Source of the DNA: an uncultured Phocaeicola sp.
Lineage (GTDB): Bacteria; Bacteroidota; Bacteroidia; Bacteroidales; Bacteroidaceae
Direction of reading: 5' to 3'
Assembly (NCBI GenBank): GCA_948566455.1
Contig: CAOYQO010000016.1
Location: 13,722-77,721, forward strand
DNA length: 64,000 nucleotides
Shown here piece by piece: positions 42,884 through 52,680 of the stretch; within the stretch, counting starts at the first letter, position 1, and the number at the start of each line of letters is the position of its first letter. Below the pieces are notes generated by a model. The model saw only the letters and a list, made by a program, of their open reading frames with translations. It did no database searches and was not told the DNA's origin. Made by a program: the position numbers and the translations under genes.

Positions 42884-44080
42884 ATGAGAACCCTCGAGAT
42901 AGTATTCTGGATAAGCCTTTTTATCGTATTCTACACTTATATAGGATATGGAATTGTATTATATATTCTGGTTAAGATAAAGGAAACTTTCCGTAAGCCG
43001 ATCCACTACCCCATACCTCCTGATGAAGAGTTGCCTGAACTCACACTCTTTATTGCAGCTTACAACGAAGAAGACGTTGTAGACGAAAAAATGCAAAACT
43101 GCCTGGACTTAGACTACCCTACAGAGAAACTGCAAATATTCTGGGTAACCGATGGCAGTAACGACCACACTAATGAACGCCTTTCACGCTGGCCTCAAGC
43201 CACCGTACTCCATCAGCCCCAACGGCAGGGAAAAACCGCTGCCCTCAACCGGGGAATGAAGTTTGTAAAAACGCCACTCGTCATATTCACTGATGCCAAT
43301 ACCCACTTGAACCGTGAAGCTCTGCGTGAAATCGTTCATGCTTTTGCCAATCCTAAAGTAGGGTGTGTTGCCGGAGAAAAACGTATTGCCGTACAAAGCA
43401 AAGATAATGCAGCATCAGGTGGAGAAGGCATCTATTGGAAATATGAGTCGACTTTGAAAGCACTCGATTCACGTCTTTACTCAGCTGTAGGAGCCGCCGG
43501 AGAATTGTTCGCTGTACGCCGCGAATTATTCGAAGACATGAGAACGGATACCCTACTCGATGATTTCATCCTCTCCCTCCGCATAGCCATGCACGGTTAT
43601 ACCATCGCTTACTGTGCTACAGCTTACGCCACCGAAAGTGGTTCTGCCGATATGCAGGAAGAAGAAAAACGTAAAGTACGCATCGCAGCCGGAGGACTAC
43701 AGTCTATCTGGCGATTACGTCCGTTACTGAACCCGTTCCGCTATGGCTGGCTTAATTTCCAATATGTATCCCATCGTGTTCTGCGATGGTCTATCACCCC
43801 TATCCTCCTGTTCCTGTTGCTGCCCCTCAATGTTATATTACTCTTTACTGGTAACTGTCCTCTATTCTACGCTATCATTCTGGGATTACAGGTTCTATTT
43901 TACCTGATGGGTATCTGGGGATATATCCTTTCAAGAAGACATATTAAAAACAAAATTCTCTTCATACCTTATTACTTCCTTTTTATGAACGTCAATGTAA
44001 TAAGGGGATTCCGCTACCTAAGTAAACGTAAAGGCAATAGCAGTGGAGCTTGGGAAAAATCACGAAGGGCGGGAAAATAA
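42884..44080 (+). CDS. Family 2 glycosyltransferase, membrane-bound
   Basis: A 398-residue processive-type GT2 enzyme. An N-terminal membrane helix (about residues 5-27) precedes a GT-A domain: LTLFIAAYNEEDVVDEKM, VTDGSNDHT (nucleotide-sugar site), FTDANTHLNREAL (DxN in place of DxD), and LLDDFILSLRIAMHGY (catalytic Asp pair). Three further hydrophobic segments follow from about residue 300. The exact start is supported by an upstream promoter at 42817-42848. The end is rich in Lys/Arg/Gly. The sugar and acceptor are unknown; cell-surface polysaccharide or glycolipid is likely. The sensor kinase gene begins 39 bp later. Confidence 0.88.
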   Translation: MRTLEIVFWISLFIVFYTYIGYGIVLYILVKIKETFRKPIHYPIPPDEELPELTLFIAAYNEEDVVDEKMQNCLDLDYPTEKLQIFWVTDGSNDHTNERLSRWPQATVLHQPQRQGKTAALNRGMKFVKTPLVIFTDANTHLNREALREIVHAFANPKVGCVAGEKRIAVQSKDNAASGGEGIYWKYESTLKALDSRLYSAVGAAGELFAVRRELFEDMRTDTLLDDFILSLRIAMHGYTIAYCATAYATESGSADMQEEEKRKVRIAAGGLQSIWRLRPLLNPFRYGWLNFQYVSHRVLRWSITPILLFLLLPLNVILLFTGNCPLFYAIILGLQVLFYLMGIWGYILSRRHIKNKILFIPYYFLFMNVNVIRGFRYLSKRKGNSSGAWEKSRRAGK

Positions 44081-44119
44081 GATACCTGCCCAATTATAAA
44101 TCTAAATACACAAGAAGAC

Positions 44120-46777
44120 ATGAAAAGCATCCTGAAAGACACAAACAACTCCGAAAAACTATTGAACATGGTATCAGACACACTAATACTCATGGACAAA
44201 GACGGTGTATGTGTAGATATAGCTATCCATAATGTAGATTTATGGTTCATAAAAGAAAAAAGGCTACTTGGAAAGAATTTACTATCCCTGTTACCCTCCA
44301 ATACCTACCGTGAGTTTTATCCGGAATTCAAGAAAGTCTTACTCCAGAAAACAAAATCAATCCGCAATTATGAACTCACATTGCGGGGTAGAAATTATTT
44401 CTTCAAATGTATCATGCAGCCCTATGGCGACCTAATATTATGTCAATATCGTGACATTACGGAACGCAGCCAACGCAAACTGGAACTGGAAAGAAAAAAT
44501 CGGGAACTGTTTGAAATACAAAAGGCCGCGCTCATTGGCAGGTGGATATATAATGCCAACGCCAAGGAATTCAGCTATTCAGGTCAGACAGGTATCATGT
44601 GTACGGAAGCAGAACAAAGTATTCTCCTATCCGACTACCTGAATTTTATTCTTCCTGAAGATAGAGACAGTTTCAGCAACTGGCTCGTCCAAAATCTCAA
44701 AGGGAATATGGAAGAAAGCATAGACTATCGTATTTCCTTAGACAAAAAAGTCTTTTATATCCGCCTGAAAGCATTCACCCGCGAACGATACAAGGACGGC
44801 AATGTTACCCTGGAAGGATATATACAAAATATCACCGACATCCAGCAGAGACGCAATGACATCAATCTGCTGACACATGCCATCAACAATTCCACAGAAG
44901 ACATCTTTGCAGCCCATGAAGATGGTACGTTGATATTTGCCAACCGCCAGTTCAAGCTGCACCACAACCTGAACAATACAGATGACATCACCCAACTAAA
45001 AATTTATGAAATCGACTCATATGTCCGGAATGAAGAAGAATGGAAAAAACTGGCTGTTTCCATCAAGAATGGAGAAAAGAAACTGTGTGTCACTATGTAT
45101 AACCCTCTGCCACTCTACCCCGAAATACTGGCATACGAAAGTAATGCCTATTGTATCATCAGTGATGAAGGTGAAGGAACTATCTGGGCATTCGGCCGGG
45201 ATATTTCCCAACGCATCAAACACGAACAGCAAATCAAACGCTTCAGCCAGATATTAGACAAAACCATAGAGTATTTGCCCGCAGGTATCGTCGTGAAAGA
45301 TATAAAAAACAATTTTAAGTACTTATACCGCAACCGTGAATCATATAACCGTGAAATCACTATGCAGGAAGCTCTGGGAAAAGACGATTTCGACTTCTAT
45401 CCTCTGGAAATAGCACAAGAAAAACGTCGCCAAGACATTGAGATAGCTGCTACAGGACAAGAAATGCACTGGATTACGGAAGAACGTGATGGTAACGGAC
45501 AATCTCTTTTCCTTGACAAACGGAAGATGAAAATAGAAAGTAACGACTTCTCTCCCATCTTATTGAATATAGAATGGGACATCACCGACATGGAACTGAT
45601 GAAACGTGAATTAATGGTTGCCAAAGAAAAAGCGGAAACTTCCGATCAGCTCAAATCGGCTTTCCTTGCCAATATGAGCCATGAAATACGTACGCCACTC
45701 AATGCCATTATAGGTTTCTCACGCATCATCGCCGAAAGTGAAAATACAGAGGAACGCAAAGAATATTACAACATAGTGGAAGCTAACAACGAACGCCTGC
45801 TGCAACTCATCAACGAAATACTGGATTTATCAAAGATAGAAGCCGGTATTGTTGAATTCAGCATTGCTCCCGTCCGCCTATATCCGCTTTGTAAAGAGAT
45901 TCATGATGCCCATGTATTCCGTTGTCCTTCCGATGTTGAGTTAATATTTGAACCTTCGGATGAAGATATTCGCATCGATTCGGACAAGAATCGTATTTTC
46001 CAGGTTATATCAAACCTGATAGGAAATGCATTCAAGTTCACAACTCATGGAAGTATCAGTTATGGATACCACCAAGAAGGGGAAAATATCATTTTCCATG
46101 TAACTGATACAGGAACAGGCATTGCTCCCGAAAAGATAGGAAAAGTTTTCGAACGGTTTGTGAAAGCAAACAATTTTGCACAAGGTACAGGATTAGGGTT
46201 AGCAATTTGCAAGACCATCATTGAACGTCTGGGCGGAACAATCTCTGTAACTTCCGAACTGGAGAAAGGTACAACTTTCACCTTTAACCTGCCTGCAAAG
46301 ATTGCCAACGAGGAAGAAAAAGAAATGCCTGAAACTGTACTTGAAGAGAGTGGGTCGACAACCAATGAACAAAAAGCAACAACTGAAAAGAATCAAGCTA
46401 CACCTGAAAGTTCTCGAATGAAAACGATCCTGATAGCCGAAGATACCGACAGTAATTATATCCTGATCAAAGCCATCTTAGGAAAAGAATATCACCTGGA
46501 ACGTGCCAAAGATGGTATGGAAGCCGTCAATATGTTTGTGGAATTAAATCCGGATATCATCCTGATGGATATGAAAATGCCGAACCTCGGCGGACTGGAT
46601 GCAACAAGAATCATCCGTGAACTATCACCCGATATCCCCATCATTGCCCTGACTGCTTTTGCCTATGATCATGACCGTAAAGCAGCACTTGAAGTGGGGT
46701 GCAACGATTTCCTGACTAAACCTTTCACACAGGAGGTGCTAAAGGAGACAATAAAAAAGTGGATAAGGGAGAATTAA
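44120..46777 (+). CDS. PAS-containing hybrid sensor histidine kinase
   Basis: An 885-residue cytoplasmic hybrid kinase without membrane helices. Three or more PAS-like repeats occupy about residues 15-500 (SDTLILMDKDGVCVDIAI; ALIGRWIYNANAKEF; ILDKTIEYLPAGIVVKDI). HisKA has the phosphorylated His521 in SHEIRTPLNAIIGFS; the HATPase has NLIGNAFKFT, TDTGTGIAPE and GTGLGLAIC. The C-terminal receiver has Asp817 in ILMDMKMPNLGG. Phosphotransfer goes His521 to Asp817, so another phosphotransfer partner is needed for output. No DNA-binding domain is present. Ligand unknown. Confidence 0.93.
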   Translation: MKSILKDTNNSEKLLNMVSDTLILMDKDGVCVDIAIHNVDLWFIKEKRLLGKNLLSLLPSNTYREFYPEFKKVLLQKTKSIRNYELTLRGRNYFFKCIMQPYGDLILCQYRDITERSQRKLELERKNRELFEIQKAALIGRWIYNANAKEFSYSGQTGIMCTEAEQSILLSDYLNFILPEDRDSFSNWLVQNLKGNMEESIDYRISLDKKVFYIRLKAFTRERYKDGNVTLEGYIQNITDIQQRRNDINLLTHAINNSTEDIFAAHEDGTLIFANRQFKLHHNLNNTDDITQLKIYEIDSYVRNEEEWKKLAVSIKNGEKKLCVTMYNPLPLYPEILAYESNAYCIISDEGEGTIWAFGRDISQRIKHEQQIKRFSQILDKTIEYLPAGIVVKDIKNNFKYLYRNRESYNREITMQEALGKDDFDFYPLEIAQEKRRQDIEIAATGQEMHWITEERDGNGQSLFLDKRKMKIESNDFSPILLNIEWDITDMELMKRELMVAKEKAETSDQLKSAFLANMSHEIRTPLNAIIGFSRIIAESENTEERKEYYNIVEANNERLLQLINEILDLSKIEAGIVEFSIAPVRLYPLCKEIHDAHVFRCPSDVELIFEPSDEDIRIDSDKNRIFQVISNLIGNAFKFTTHGSISYGYHQEGENIIFHVTDTGTGIAPEKIGKVFERFVKANNFAQGTGLGLAICKTIIERLGGTISVTSELEKGTTFTFNLPAKIANEEEKEMPETVLEESGSTTNEQKATTEKNQATPESSRMKTILIAEDTDSNYILIKAILGKEYHLERAKDGMEAVNMFVELNPDIILMDMKMPNLGGLDATRIIRELSPDIPIIALTAFAYDHDRKAALEVGCNDFLTKPFTQEVLKETIKKWIREN

Positions 46778-46816
46778 TGATTAACGGTCAGTGTATCACT
46801 AACCGTTAATCATTAA
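46774..46816. terminator. Perfect 15-bp palindrome between convergent genes
   Basis: TTAATGATTAACGGT (46774-46788) and ACCGTTAATCATTAA (46802-46816) with a 13-base loop. It begins inside the stop codon of the sensor kinase gene and lies between convergent genes, so it is a good bidirectional terminator. Confidence 0.8.
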
Positions 46817-46821
46817 TTTAA

Positions 46822-48597
46822 CTATGCAAAAATATCACTCCTCTGAATATAAGCAATCACATCGCCTTTATTCACGGTATCACCTTGCTTGGCACATATC
46901 TCTACGACACGTCCGGTAAATCCGGTCGGTATTTTTTCGTATTCTCCCCACGGGGTGGAAAGATAGCAGAACACTTCATCATGCTGGTATTTACGCCCGA
47001 TGAACGGAGCTACAGAAGGACCTTCAACTGATACCTCCCACAGTACCTGTCCTTTATCCGGAGCAATTATCGGGTCAGCCTTAGCACGTTTCAGTTTTTT
47101 TATTTCTTCTTCTGAATATCCATTTTTCACCATGGCAGCATCCTTAGCGCGTTGTAACTCATCCTCAAAACGCTTCTTAGCAGTACCTGACTTATAGTCA
47201 CGATACTGACGGTCGTGCATGGCTAACTCAAAGAGTTCTTCATCATCGTCACCATATTCCCAGTTGTTATCATCCATTTCCTTCCGGAACTCATCCAGTG
47301 CATCCGGATAATTCAACTGCGGATCTGTATCTACAAACTCATAACCTTTGGACTTTGCGAGTTCTACAATCTCAGGATCCAGTTCACCTGGCAGGCGTCC
47401 GCTCTTACCCAAAATCATATCCCAGGTATGATTATCTATCATCGTCCAGCGCTCCTCGCCTTTCACCAGTTGCATAACGTTCATCAACGCAACATTCTTC
47501 ACATACTGGCTGAAGGGTGTCACCAGTGGTGGATAACCTAATTTAGGCCATACATATTCCACTTCGTCGAAAAGCATCACCAGCAAATCATCGATACTAA
47601 GTTCAGGTTCGTTTTTCCCTCTCAGTATCATATTTATTCCTGAATGTACCCCCTTTAGATCCGCCATCATAGACCCCATCATACCACCGGGAAGTCCACA
47701 TTTCAACAACAGAGAAGACATATGTTTATTCGTAGGATCCATGAAATACCCCAGGAAATCATCTATAAATTCCTGCGTCATGGCACGCGCTTTCATATAG
47801 GCTTTCATATTGATATCCGGTACCTGGAAACCCAGATCTTTCAACATAGCCTGCACCGAAATTACATCCGGATGTACTTTACCCCAGGACATCGGTTCCA
47901 TAGCCACATCAATGATATCAGCTCCATTCTCACAGACTTCAAGAATAGATGCCATCGACAGGCCCGGCCCACTATGACCATGATATTGAATGATCACTTC
48001 CGGATGCCTCTCTTTAATTGTTTTCGTCAATCGCCCCAGCATACCCGGACGACCGATACCTGCCATGTCTTTCAGACAGATTTCGGGTGCTCCGGCTTCG
48101 ATCAGCTGATCAGCAACATGAGCGTAATACTCCACTGTATGTACAGGCGAATGCGTGATACACAGCGTAGCTTGCGGTATCATACCTGCTTCCAATGCAT
48201 ATTTTATAGAAGGAATGATATTGCGTGTTTCATTCAATCCACAAAAAATACGAGTGATATCCACTCCCTGTGCATGCTTCACATGATACATCAAACGACG
48301 AACATCGGCAGGTACCGGATACATACGCAGAGCATTCAGACCACGATCCAGCATATGTGTCTGTATACCTGCTTCATTGAAAGGTTTAGTAAAAGCACGT
48401 ACGGCCTTGTTGGGGTTTTCGCCATACAACAGATTCACTTGCTCAAAAGCCCCTCCGTTAGTTTCCACACGGGCAAAACACCCCATTTCGATAATCAAGG
48501 GGGCGATACGTACCAATTGGTCCACACGAGGTTGATATTTACCGGAAGATTGCCACATGTCACGGTAAACAAGACTGAATTTAATTTCTTTTTTCAT
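46822..48597 (-). CDS. Carboxyltransferase subunit with degenerate biotinyl domain
   Basis: A 591-residue cytoplasmic protein of the oxaloacetate decarboxylase/pyruvate carboxylase subunit B group. The carboxyltransferase TIM barrel (about 1-300) has the metal aspartate in YRDMWQSSGKY (Asp13), the carbamylated-type lysine in CLKDMAG (Lys176) and metal histidines in QYHGHSGPG (His206, His208). A conserved PYC_OADA helical region follows (about 310-470). The last 75 residues resemble a biotinyl/lipoyl domain, but the AMKM lysine is replaced; the region reads TPWGEYEKIPTGFTG. It probably works with a separate biotin carrier. Confidence 0.88.
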   Translation of the reverse strand: MKKEIKFSLVYRDMWQSSGKYQPRVDQLVRIAPLIIEMGCFARVETNGGAFEQVNLLYGENPNKAVRAFTKPFNEAGIQTHMLDRGLNALRMYPVPADVRRLMYHVKHAQGVDITRIFCGLNETRNIIPSIKYALEAGMIPQATLCITHSPVHTVEYYAHVADQLIEAGAPEICLKDMAGIGRPGMLGRLTKTIKERHPEVIIQYHGHSGPGLSMASILEVCENGADIIDVAMEPMSWGKVHPDVISVQAMLKDLGFQVPDINMKAYMKARAMTQEFIDDFLGYFMDPTNKHMSSLLLKCGLPGGMMGSMMADLKGVHSGINMILRGKNEPELSIDDLLVMLFDEVEYVWPKLGYPPLVTPFSQYVKNVALMNVMQLVKGEERWTMIDNHTWDMILGKSGRLPGELDPEIVELAKSKGYEFVDTDPQLNYPDALDEFRKEMDDNNWEYGDDDEELFELAMHDRQYRDYKSGTAKKRFEDELQRAKDAAMVKNGYSEEEIKKLKRAKADPIIAPDKGQVLWEVSVEGPSVAPFIGRKYQHDEVFCYLSTPWGEYEKIPTGFTGRVVEICAKQGDTVNKGDVIAYIQRSDIFA

Positions 48598-48654
48598 CGC
48601 AGTCGGTAGTTAGCGGTTTAACATATATGGATTAGTAAGTTAACTTAATAAGTA

Positions 48655-48688
48655 CAAATATAAGGGTTTATTCTAACATATAGTCAAA
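48655..48688 (-). promoter_or_regulatory. Promoter of the carboxyltransferase gene
   Basis: On the minus strand TTTG (48688-48685), 22 bp, TATATTTG (48662-48655), 57 bp before the start. The spacing is slightly long. Confidence 0.5.
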
Positions 48689-48744
48689 AATACACCTTAA
48701 ATATTTGCTATAAAAGTTATGTTTTATATCATATTGTCATCAAA

Positions 48745-48903
48745 ATTACGAGCTACAAGCTACGAGTGGCTGCGCTATGTTGGCAGGTAAATGATTGTTC
48801 ACCCGGCCATCATACTGCAAGGCACTCGTAGCTCGTAATTTGTCACTCAGAGTTTATAGCTCGTAACTTCTTGTAGCTCGTAACTCCTCATAGCTTGTAG
48901 CTT
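48745..48903. repeat. Word-iterated palindrome C with extra repeats
   Basis: The left arm ATTACGAGCTAC, one extra AAGCTAC, GAGTG (48745-48768) is answered by CACTC, GTAGCTCGTAAT (48823-48839). A second run to 48903 repeats TAGCTCGTAAC twice and a TAGCTTGTAGC variant. The centre begins GGCTGCGCTATGTT, related to palindromes A and B. It lies between the ends of the sigma gene and the promoter of the carboxyltransferase gene. Confidence 0.8.
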
Positions 48904-49407
48904 TTAAACAAAGTCTTTCAATTCTTGTTGTAGCCGCTGGCGGGTAAAGAATATGCGGCTTTTGACAGTTCCTAAAGGCAATCCGAGCCGATCGGCTATT
49001 TCACGATACTTGAAACCGGAAACGTGCATGGAGAAGGGGACTTTATAATCACGAGGTAATGAATTGACAATGCGGTGCATCTCTTTCAAATCATAAGTTC
49101 CTTCAGCGCTTGCAAAACCGGAGTTTTGCGGCAGGTTTAAATGATAAAGGTTATCTGTCTGATCCACGAAAGTTTGTTCGCGAACAATTCTGCGGTAATT
49201 ATTAATAAAGATATTCCGCATAATGGTGTACATCCACCCTTTGAAATTTGTATCGGGCATGTACTTGTCTTCGTTATCCAACGCTTTGAGTGAGGTTTCC
49301 TGCAATAAATCATTCGCCTCCTCTTTATCGGCTGTCAACTTATATGCAAAGCGAAGCAGTTCTTCTTGCACACTAATCAAATCCTTCCTAAAACTGTAGG
49401 TATTCAT
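48904..49407 (-). CDS. RNA polymerase ECF sigma factor
   Basis: A 167-residue ECF sigma factor. The start at 49407 gives MNTYSFRKDLISVQ; a longer frame to 49521 has no family match. Region 2: KEEANDLLQETSLKALDN and the -10-recognising NFKGWMYTIMRNIFINNYRR. Region 4: FKYREIADRLGLPLGTVKSR, the recognition helix, then FFTRQRLQQEL. No anti-sigma gene is adjacent. It follows no recognisable ECF-type autoregulatory promoter; the target set is unknown. It is oriented away from the large M16 peptidase gene. Confidence 0.92.
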   Translation of the reverse strand: MNTYSFRKDLISVQEELLRFAYKLTADKEEANDLLQETSLKALDNEDKYMPDTNFKGWMYTIMRNIFINNYRRIVREQTFVDQTDNLYHLNLPQNSGFASAEGTYDLKEMHRIVNSLPRDYKVPFSMHVSGFKYREIADRLGLPLGTVKSRIFFTRQRLQQELKDFV

Positions 49408-49621
49408 ACTTTGCTCTTTTAAATAGTTAATAATTATTTTAAATTCACGATTGCAAGTATAGGGAAGTTTCAAGTTTCCGAGGGGTCGAGTTTTGTTTTT
49501 ATTTAGGGCAAAAACTATCAAATGACAGTTTTCACCCCCATTTTGAGAGTTTTCTGGCGGTCTTTTTTAAAAAAAGCGTATCTTTTTCCGAAGATTTCGT
49601 AAAGTGTTTGTGATTTTTTTA

Positions 49622-49629
49622 TAGTTTTG
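49622..49629 (+). promoter_or_regulatory. -7 element of the M16 peptidase gene
   Basis: TAGTTTTG, 43 bp before the ATG. No -33 box at proper spacing. Confidence 0.4.
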
Positions 49630-49672
49630 CCTACATATAGCAAAAACACTTTATTTAAAAACACTTTATTTT

Positions 49673-52573
49673 ATGAGACGAATTATTAATTCCATTATTC
49701 TTCTGGCTATCATGGCTATCGCTCTGCCGTCATACGGTCAAGGGCTGAAAGCATTCAAGCTAAAGAATGGCCTTTCCGTATATATATGGGAAGACAACAC
49801 CAAATCGGATGTATATGGTATTGTGGCCTGCCGAACAGGCTCAGTGAACGATCCGGCAGAATATACCGGACTGGCACACTACCTGGAGCACGTAATGTTT
49901 AAGGGTACCGACAAGATCGGAGCACTGGACTGGGCTACCGAAAAGCCTCTTTACGATAAAATCATTGCCAAATACGATGAAATGGCGGATGAAGCCGATC
50001 CCGTGAAGAAAGAAGCCCTCGCTAAAGAAATCAATGAACTGACAGTAGAAGCCGCTAAAGTAAGTGTATCTACCGAATTCATGAATCTGATAGAAAGTAT
50101 GGGTGGAAAAGGATTGAATGCCGGAACAAGTTTCGATGTGACTTATTATCACAACTCATTCCCTCCTTACCAAATCAATAAATGGTTGGAAATCTACTCA
50201 CAACGTATGATTAATCCAGTATTCCGTACTTTCCAGACCGAGCTGGAAAGTGTATATGAGGAATATAACATGTACCAAGACAATCCAAGCAGCGTACAGC
50301 AAGAGTTTATCTCAAGCAAGGCATACGAAGGACATCCCTACGCACGCCCTATTATCGGATTGCCGGAACACCTGAAAAACCCACGTTTGAGTAAGTTGAT
50401 CGACTATTATAACGATTGGTACACTCCGGAAAACATGGTGCTCATCCTCGTTGGTAACGTAGATGCTAAACAAATCAGCGGACGTATCAACGCTACTTTC
50501 GGACGCCTGCAAGCTAAACCGACTCCCGAACGTAAAACTTATCCCGACCTTGAAATCAAAGGCCGTAAGCAATATAATGCAAAGATCGGTTATTATCCCA
50601 ATGTATGCCTCGTATATAAAGGTGTACCTTCCGGACATCCCGATGAAAAGCCTTTAGATATCGCTATGTCTCTGTTGAGCAATAACAGCAACACCGGTAC
50701 ACTGGACAAGCTGACCATTGACGGTGAATTGACACAAGGCTTTGCTTATTCAGACAGTCGTCGCGAACAAGGCCGTAATATCGTGCGTTGCATCCCTTTG
50801 TACGACGAAAACCAACGTCGCTTCGAATCAAATAAGAGTGCTGAAAAGAAAGCTCTGAAAGCTATTGAGAAAGTAGCTAACGGTGAATTTGAAGAATGGC
50901 AAATCAATTCTATTAAGAACAATATGTGTCGTGATTTCGACCGCAGAATGGAGTCTAACACTTACAAAGCACATATGTTGATGGATGCTTTCATCAGTGA
51001 AGAAGATCTGGGACAAGTTCTCAACTACAAAGATGAAGTAATGGCTATCACAACAGAAGATATCAAACGTGTTGCCAAGCAATACCTGACAAATGATTAT
51101 CTTGCCATTTACATCGAAAAAGGAAAACTTGATAAGAGTACCAAAATTAAGAAACCGGGATATAAGCCTATCGAACCTCCTGTAGGCAAACAATCACTGT
51201 ATGCTACGCAATTCAAGAACATGCCTATCGGACAGGTAGACGAGAAGTTCATCAACTTTGCCGACGTACAAAGCAAACAATTGAACGACCGTTCTAAGAT
51301 GTACTATACACAGAATCCGGAAAATAATGTATTCAGCTTAACACTGCGTTACGGTGTTGGTGAACGCGAATTCCGTAAACTGGGTATTGCAGCAGACCTG
51401 ATGAATAATGCAGGTATCATGGGTGCTTACGAGCCGCAACAATTGAAAGAAGAGCTTGGTAAACTGAATGCTACTTGTGAAGTAAGTGCTAACAGCAACT
51501 ATCTCTACATCACCATGGAAGGTTATGAAGAAACTTTGCCGCAAGCTTGCCAGCTCCTCGCCCGTCAGATCCTGATGCCGAAACTGGACGAAAAACAGCT
51601 GAGCCGTATCAAAGGTTCCATGCTGGGTAGCCGTCAGCAACGCAAGGAAAACGTAAACGCTTTGTCCAGCGCACTTATGCAGTATATGATTTACCAGGAT
51701 AAATCATCCTACATCGATGAACTGACAGACAAGGAAGTTTATGAATTGCAGATTTCCGAGTTGACAGGTGACATTAACCGCGCAGCAAACTATGAAGCAG
51801 AAATCTTCTATTGCGGAACAATGCCTTTCGACAAAGCTTACGAAGTTCTCAGCAAAAACTTGCCACTGGTTGCCAACGAAAAACCGACCACTTCACCACA
51901 GGACAAACCTATGGCTACCGTAACGGAGAACACCGTTTACTTCCTGCCGAACTCTGATGCCGAACAGGCTCAAATCTACTTCTTCATGCCAATGGAGAAA
52001 TTCGACAAGAAAGACGACGTGATTCGCGATGCATTCAATCAATATTTCTCCGGTGGTTTCAACGGATTGGTATTGGATGAAATCCGTGGAAAACGTTCTA
52101 TGGCTTATTCAGCCGGAGCATATATCGGTACACCTTCATTGCCTGGCAACCCGACTTATCTGTTCGGTAACATCGGTACACAGAATGATAAAGCCAACGA
52201 TGCACTGGATGTATTCATGGGGCTGATTACAGACATGCCAAAGAACGCTGACCGTATAGACAACATCAAGAGCTATATGCGCCAGGAGATGCTGACTACA
52301 CATCCTTCTTTCCGTAACAAAGCCGAGTATATGAGATCACTGCAACGTGTAGGCTATAACGATGATCCTACCAAAGAGAATCTGCCTAAGGTTGATGCGC
52401 TGACTTTCGATGATATCGTGAAGTACTACGAAGAAAATGTCAAAGGTAAACCATACTGTATCGGTATCATGGGTAACCCGAAAGATATCGACGTGAAGAA
52501 GCTGGAGAAATACGGCAAAGTAGTGAAACTGAATGAAAGAAAATTGTTCAACACGAAAGACGCAATGTTCTAA
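49673..52573 (+). CDS. M16 family metallopeptidase (two-domain insulinase type)
   Basis: A 966-residue exported zinc peptidase. A signal peptide (about residues 1-22, ending SYGQ) precedes a first M16 repeat with the inverted zinc motif HYLEH (His69, Glu72, His73) and the third ligand downstream in LESVYEEYNMY (about residue 190). The second half is a non-catalytic M16 repeat, including MLGSRQQRKENVNALSS and SGGFNGLVLDEIRGKRSMAY. The pair forms the closed clam-like chamber of insulinase/pitrilysin enzymes. It degrades oligopeptides in the periplasm. It is followed by a strong hairpin. Confidence 0.92.
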   Translation: MRRIINSIILLAIMAIALPSYGQGLKAFKLKNGLSVYIWEDNTKSDVYGIVACRTGSVNDPAEYTGLAHYLEHVMFKGTDKIGALDWATEKPLYDKIIAKYDEMADEADPVKKEALAKEINELTVEAAKVSVSTEFMNLIESMGGKGLNAGTSFDVTYYHNSFPPYQINKWLEIYSQRMINPVFRTFQTELESVYEEYNMYQDNPSSVQQEFISSKAYEGHPYARPIIGLPEHLKNPRLSKLIDYYNDWYTPENMVLILVGNVDAKQISGRINATFGRLQAKPTPERKTYPDLEIKGRKQYNAKIGYYPNVCLVYKGVPSGHPDEKPLDIAMSLLSNNSNTGTLDKLTIDGELTQGFAYSDSRREQGRNIVRCIPLYDENQRRFESNKSAEKKALKAIEKVANGEFEEWQINSIKNNMCRDFDRRMESNTYKAHMLMDAFISEEDLGQVLNYKDEVMAITTEDIKRVAKQYLTNDYLAIYIEKGKLDKSTKIKKPGYKPIEPPVGKQSLYATQFKNMPIGQVDEKFINFADVQSKQLNDRSKMYYTQNPENNVFSLTLRYGVGEREFRKLGIAADLMNNAGIMGAYEPQQLKEELGKLNATCEVSANSNYLYITMEGYEETLPQACQLLARQILMPKLDEKQLSRIKGSMLGSRQQRKENVNALSSALMQYMIYQDKSSYIDELTDKEVYELQISELTGDINRAANYEAEIFYCGTMPFDKAYEVLSKNLPLVANEKPTTSPQDKPMATVTENTVYFLPNSDAEQAQIYFFMPMEKFDKKDDVIRDAFNQYFSGGFNGLVLDEIRGKRSMAYSAGAYIGTPSLPGNPTYLFGNIGTQNDKANDALDVFMGLITDMPKNADRIDNIKSYMRQEMLTTHPSFRNKAEYMRSLQRVGYNDDPTKENLPKVDALTFDDIVKYYEENVKGKPYCIGIMGNPKDIDVKKLEKYGKVVKLNERKLFNTKDAMF

Positions 52574-52592
52574 CAAGAATCTCCTTTAATTA

Positions 52593-52629
52593 AAAAGGGT
52601 ATCACCTCTTCTTCCGGTGATACCCTTTT
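52593..52629 (+). terminator. Rho-independent terminator of the M16 peptidase gene
   Basis: AAAAGGGTATCACC (52593-52606) pairs with GGTGATACCCTTTT (52616-52629) with a 9-base loop, then CTTTTT. The reversed copy may also stop the convergent gene. Confidence 0.88.
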
Positions 52630-52680
52630 CTTTTTCCATTCGCTTTTGCAATTATTCAGTTTGTCCTTGGAACAAAGTTT

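Larger units (their letters stand above)
48598..48903. other. Intergenic region with promoter and large palindrome
   Basis: The left part holds the promoter of the carboxyltransferase gene (TATATTTG on the minus strand at 48655-48662); the right part, from 48745, is entirely word-iterated repeat. No gene is seen. Confidence 0.6.

Noticed and set aside
42884..46777. Glycosyltransferase and sensor kinase as a signalling pair
   Set aside because: Only close spacing supports it; nothing in either protein shows a link.
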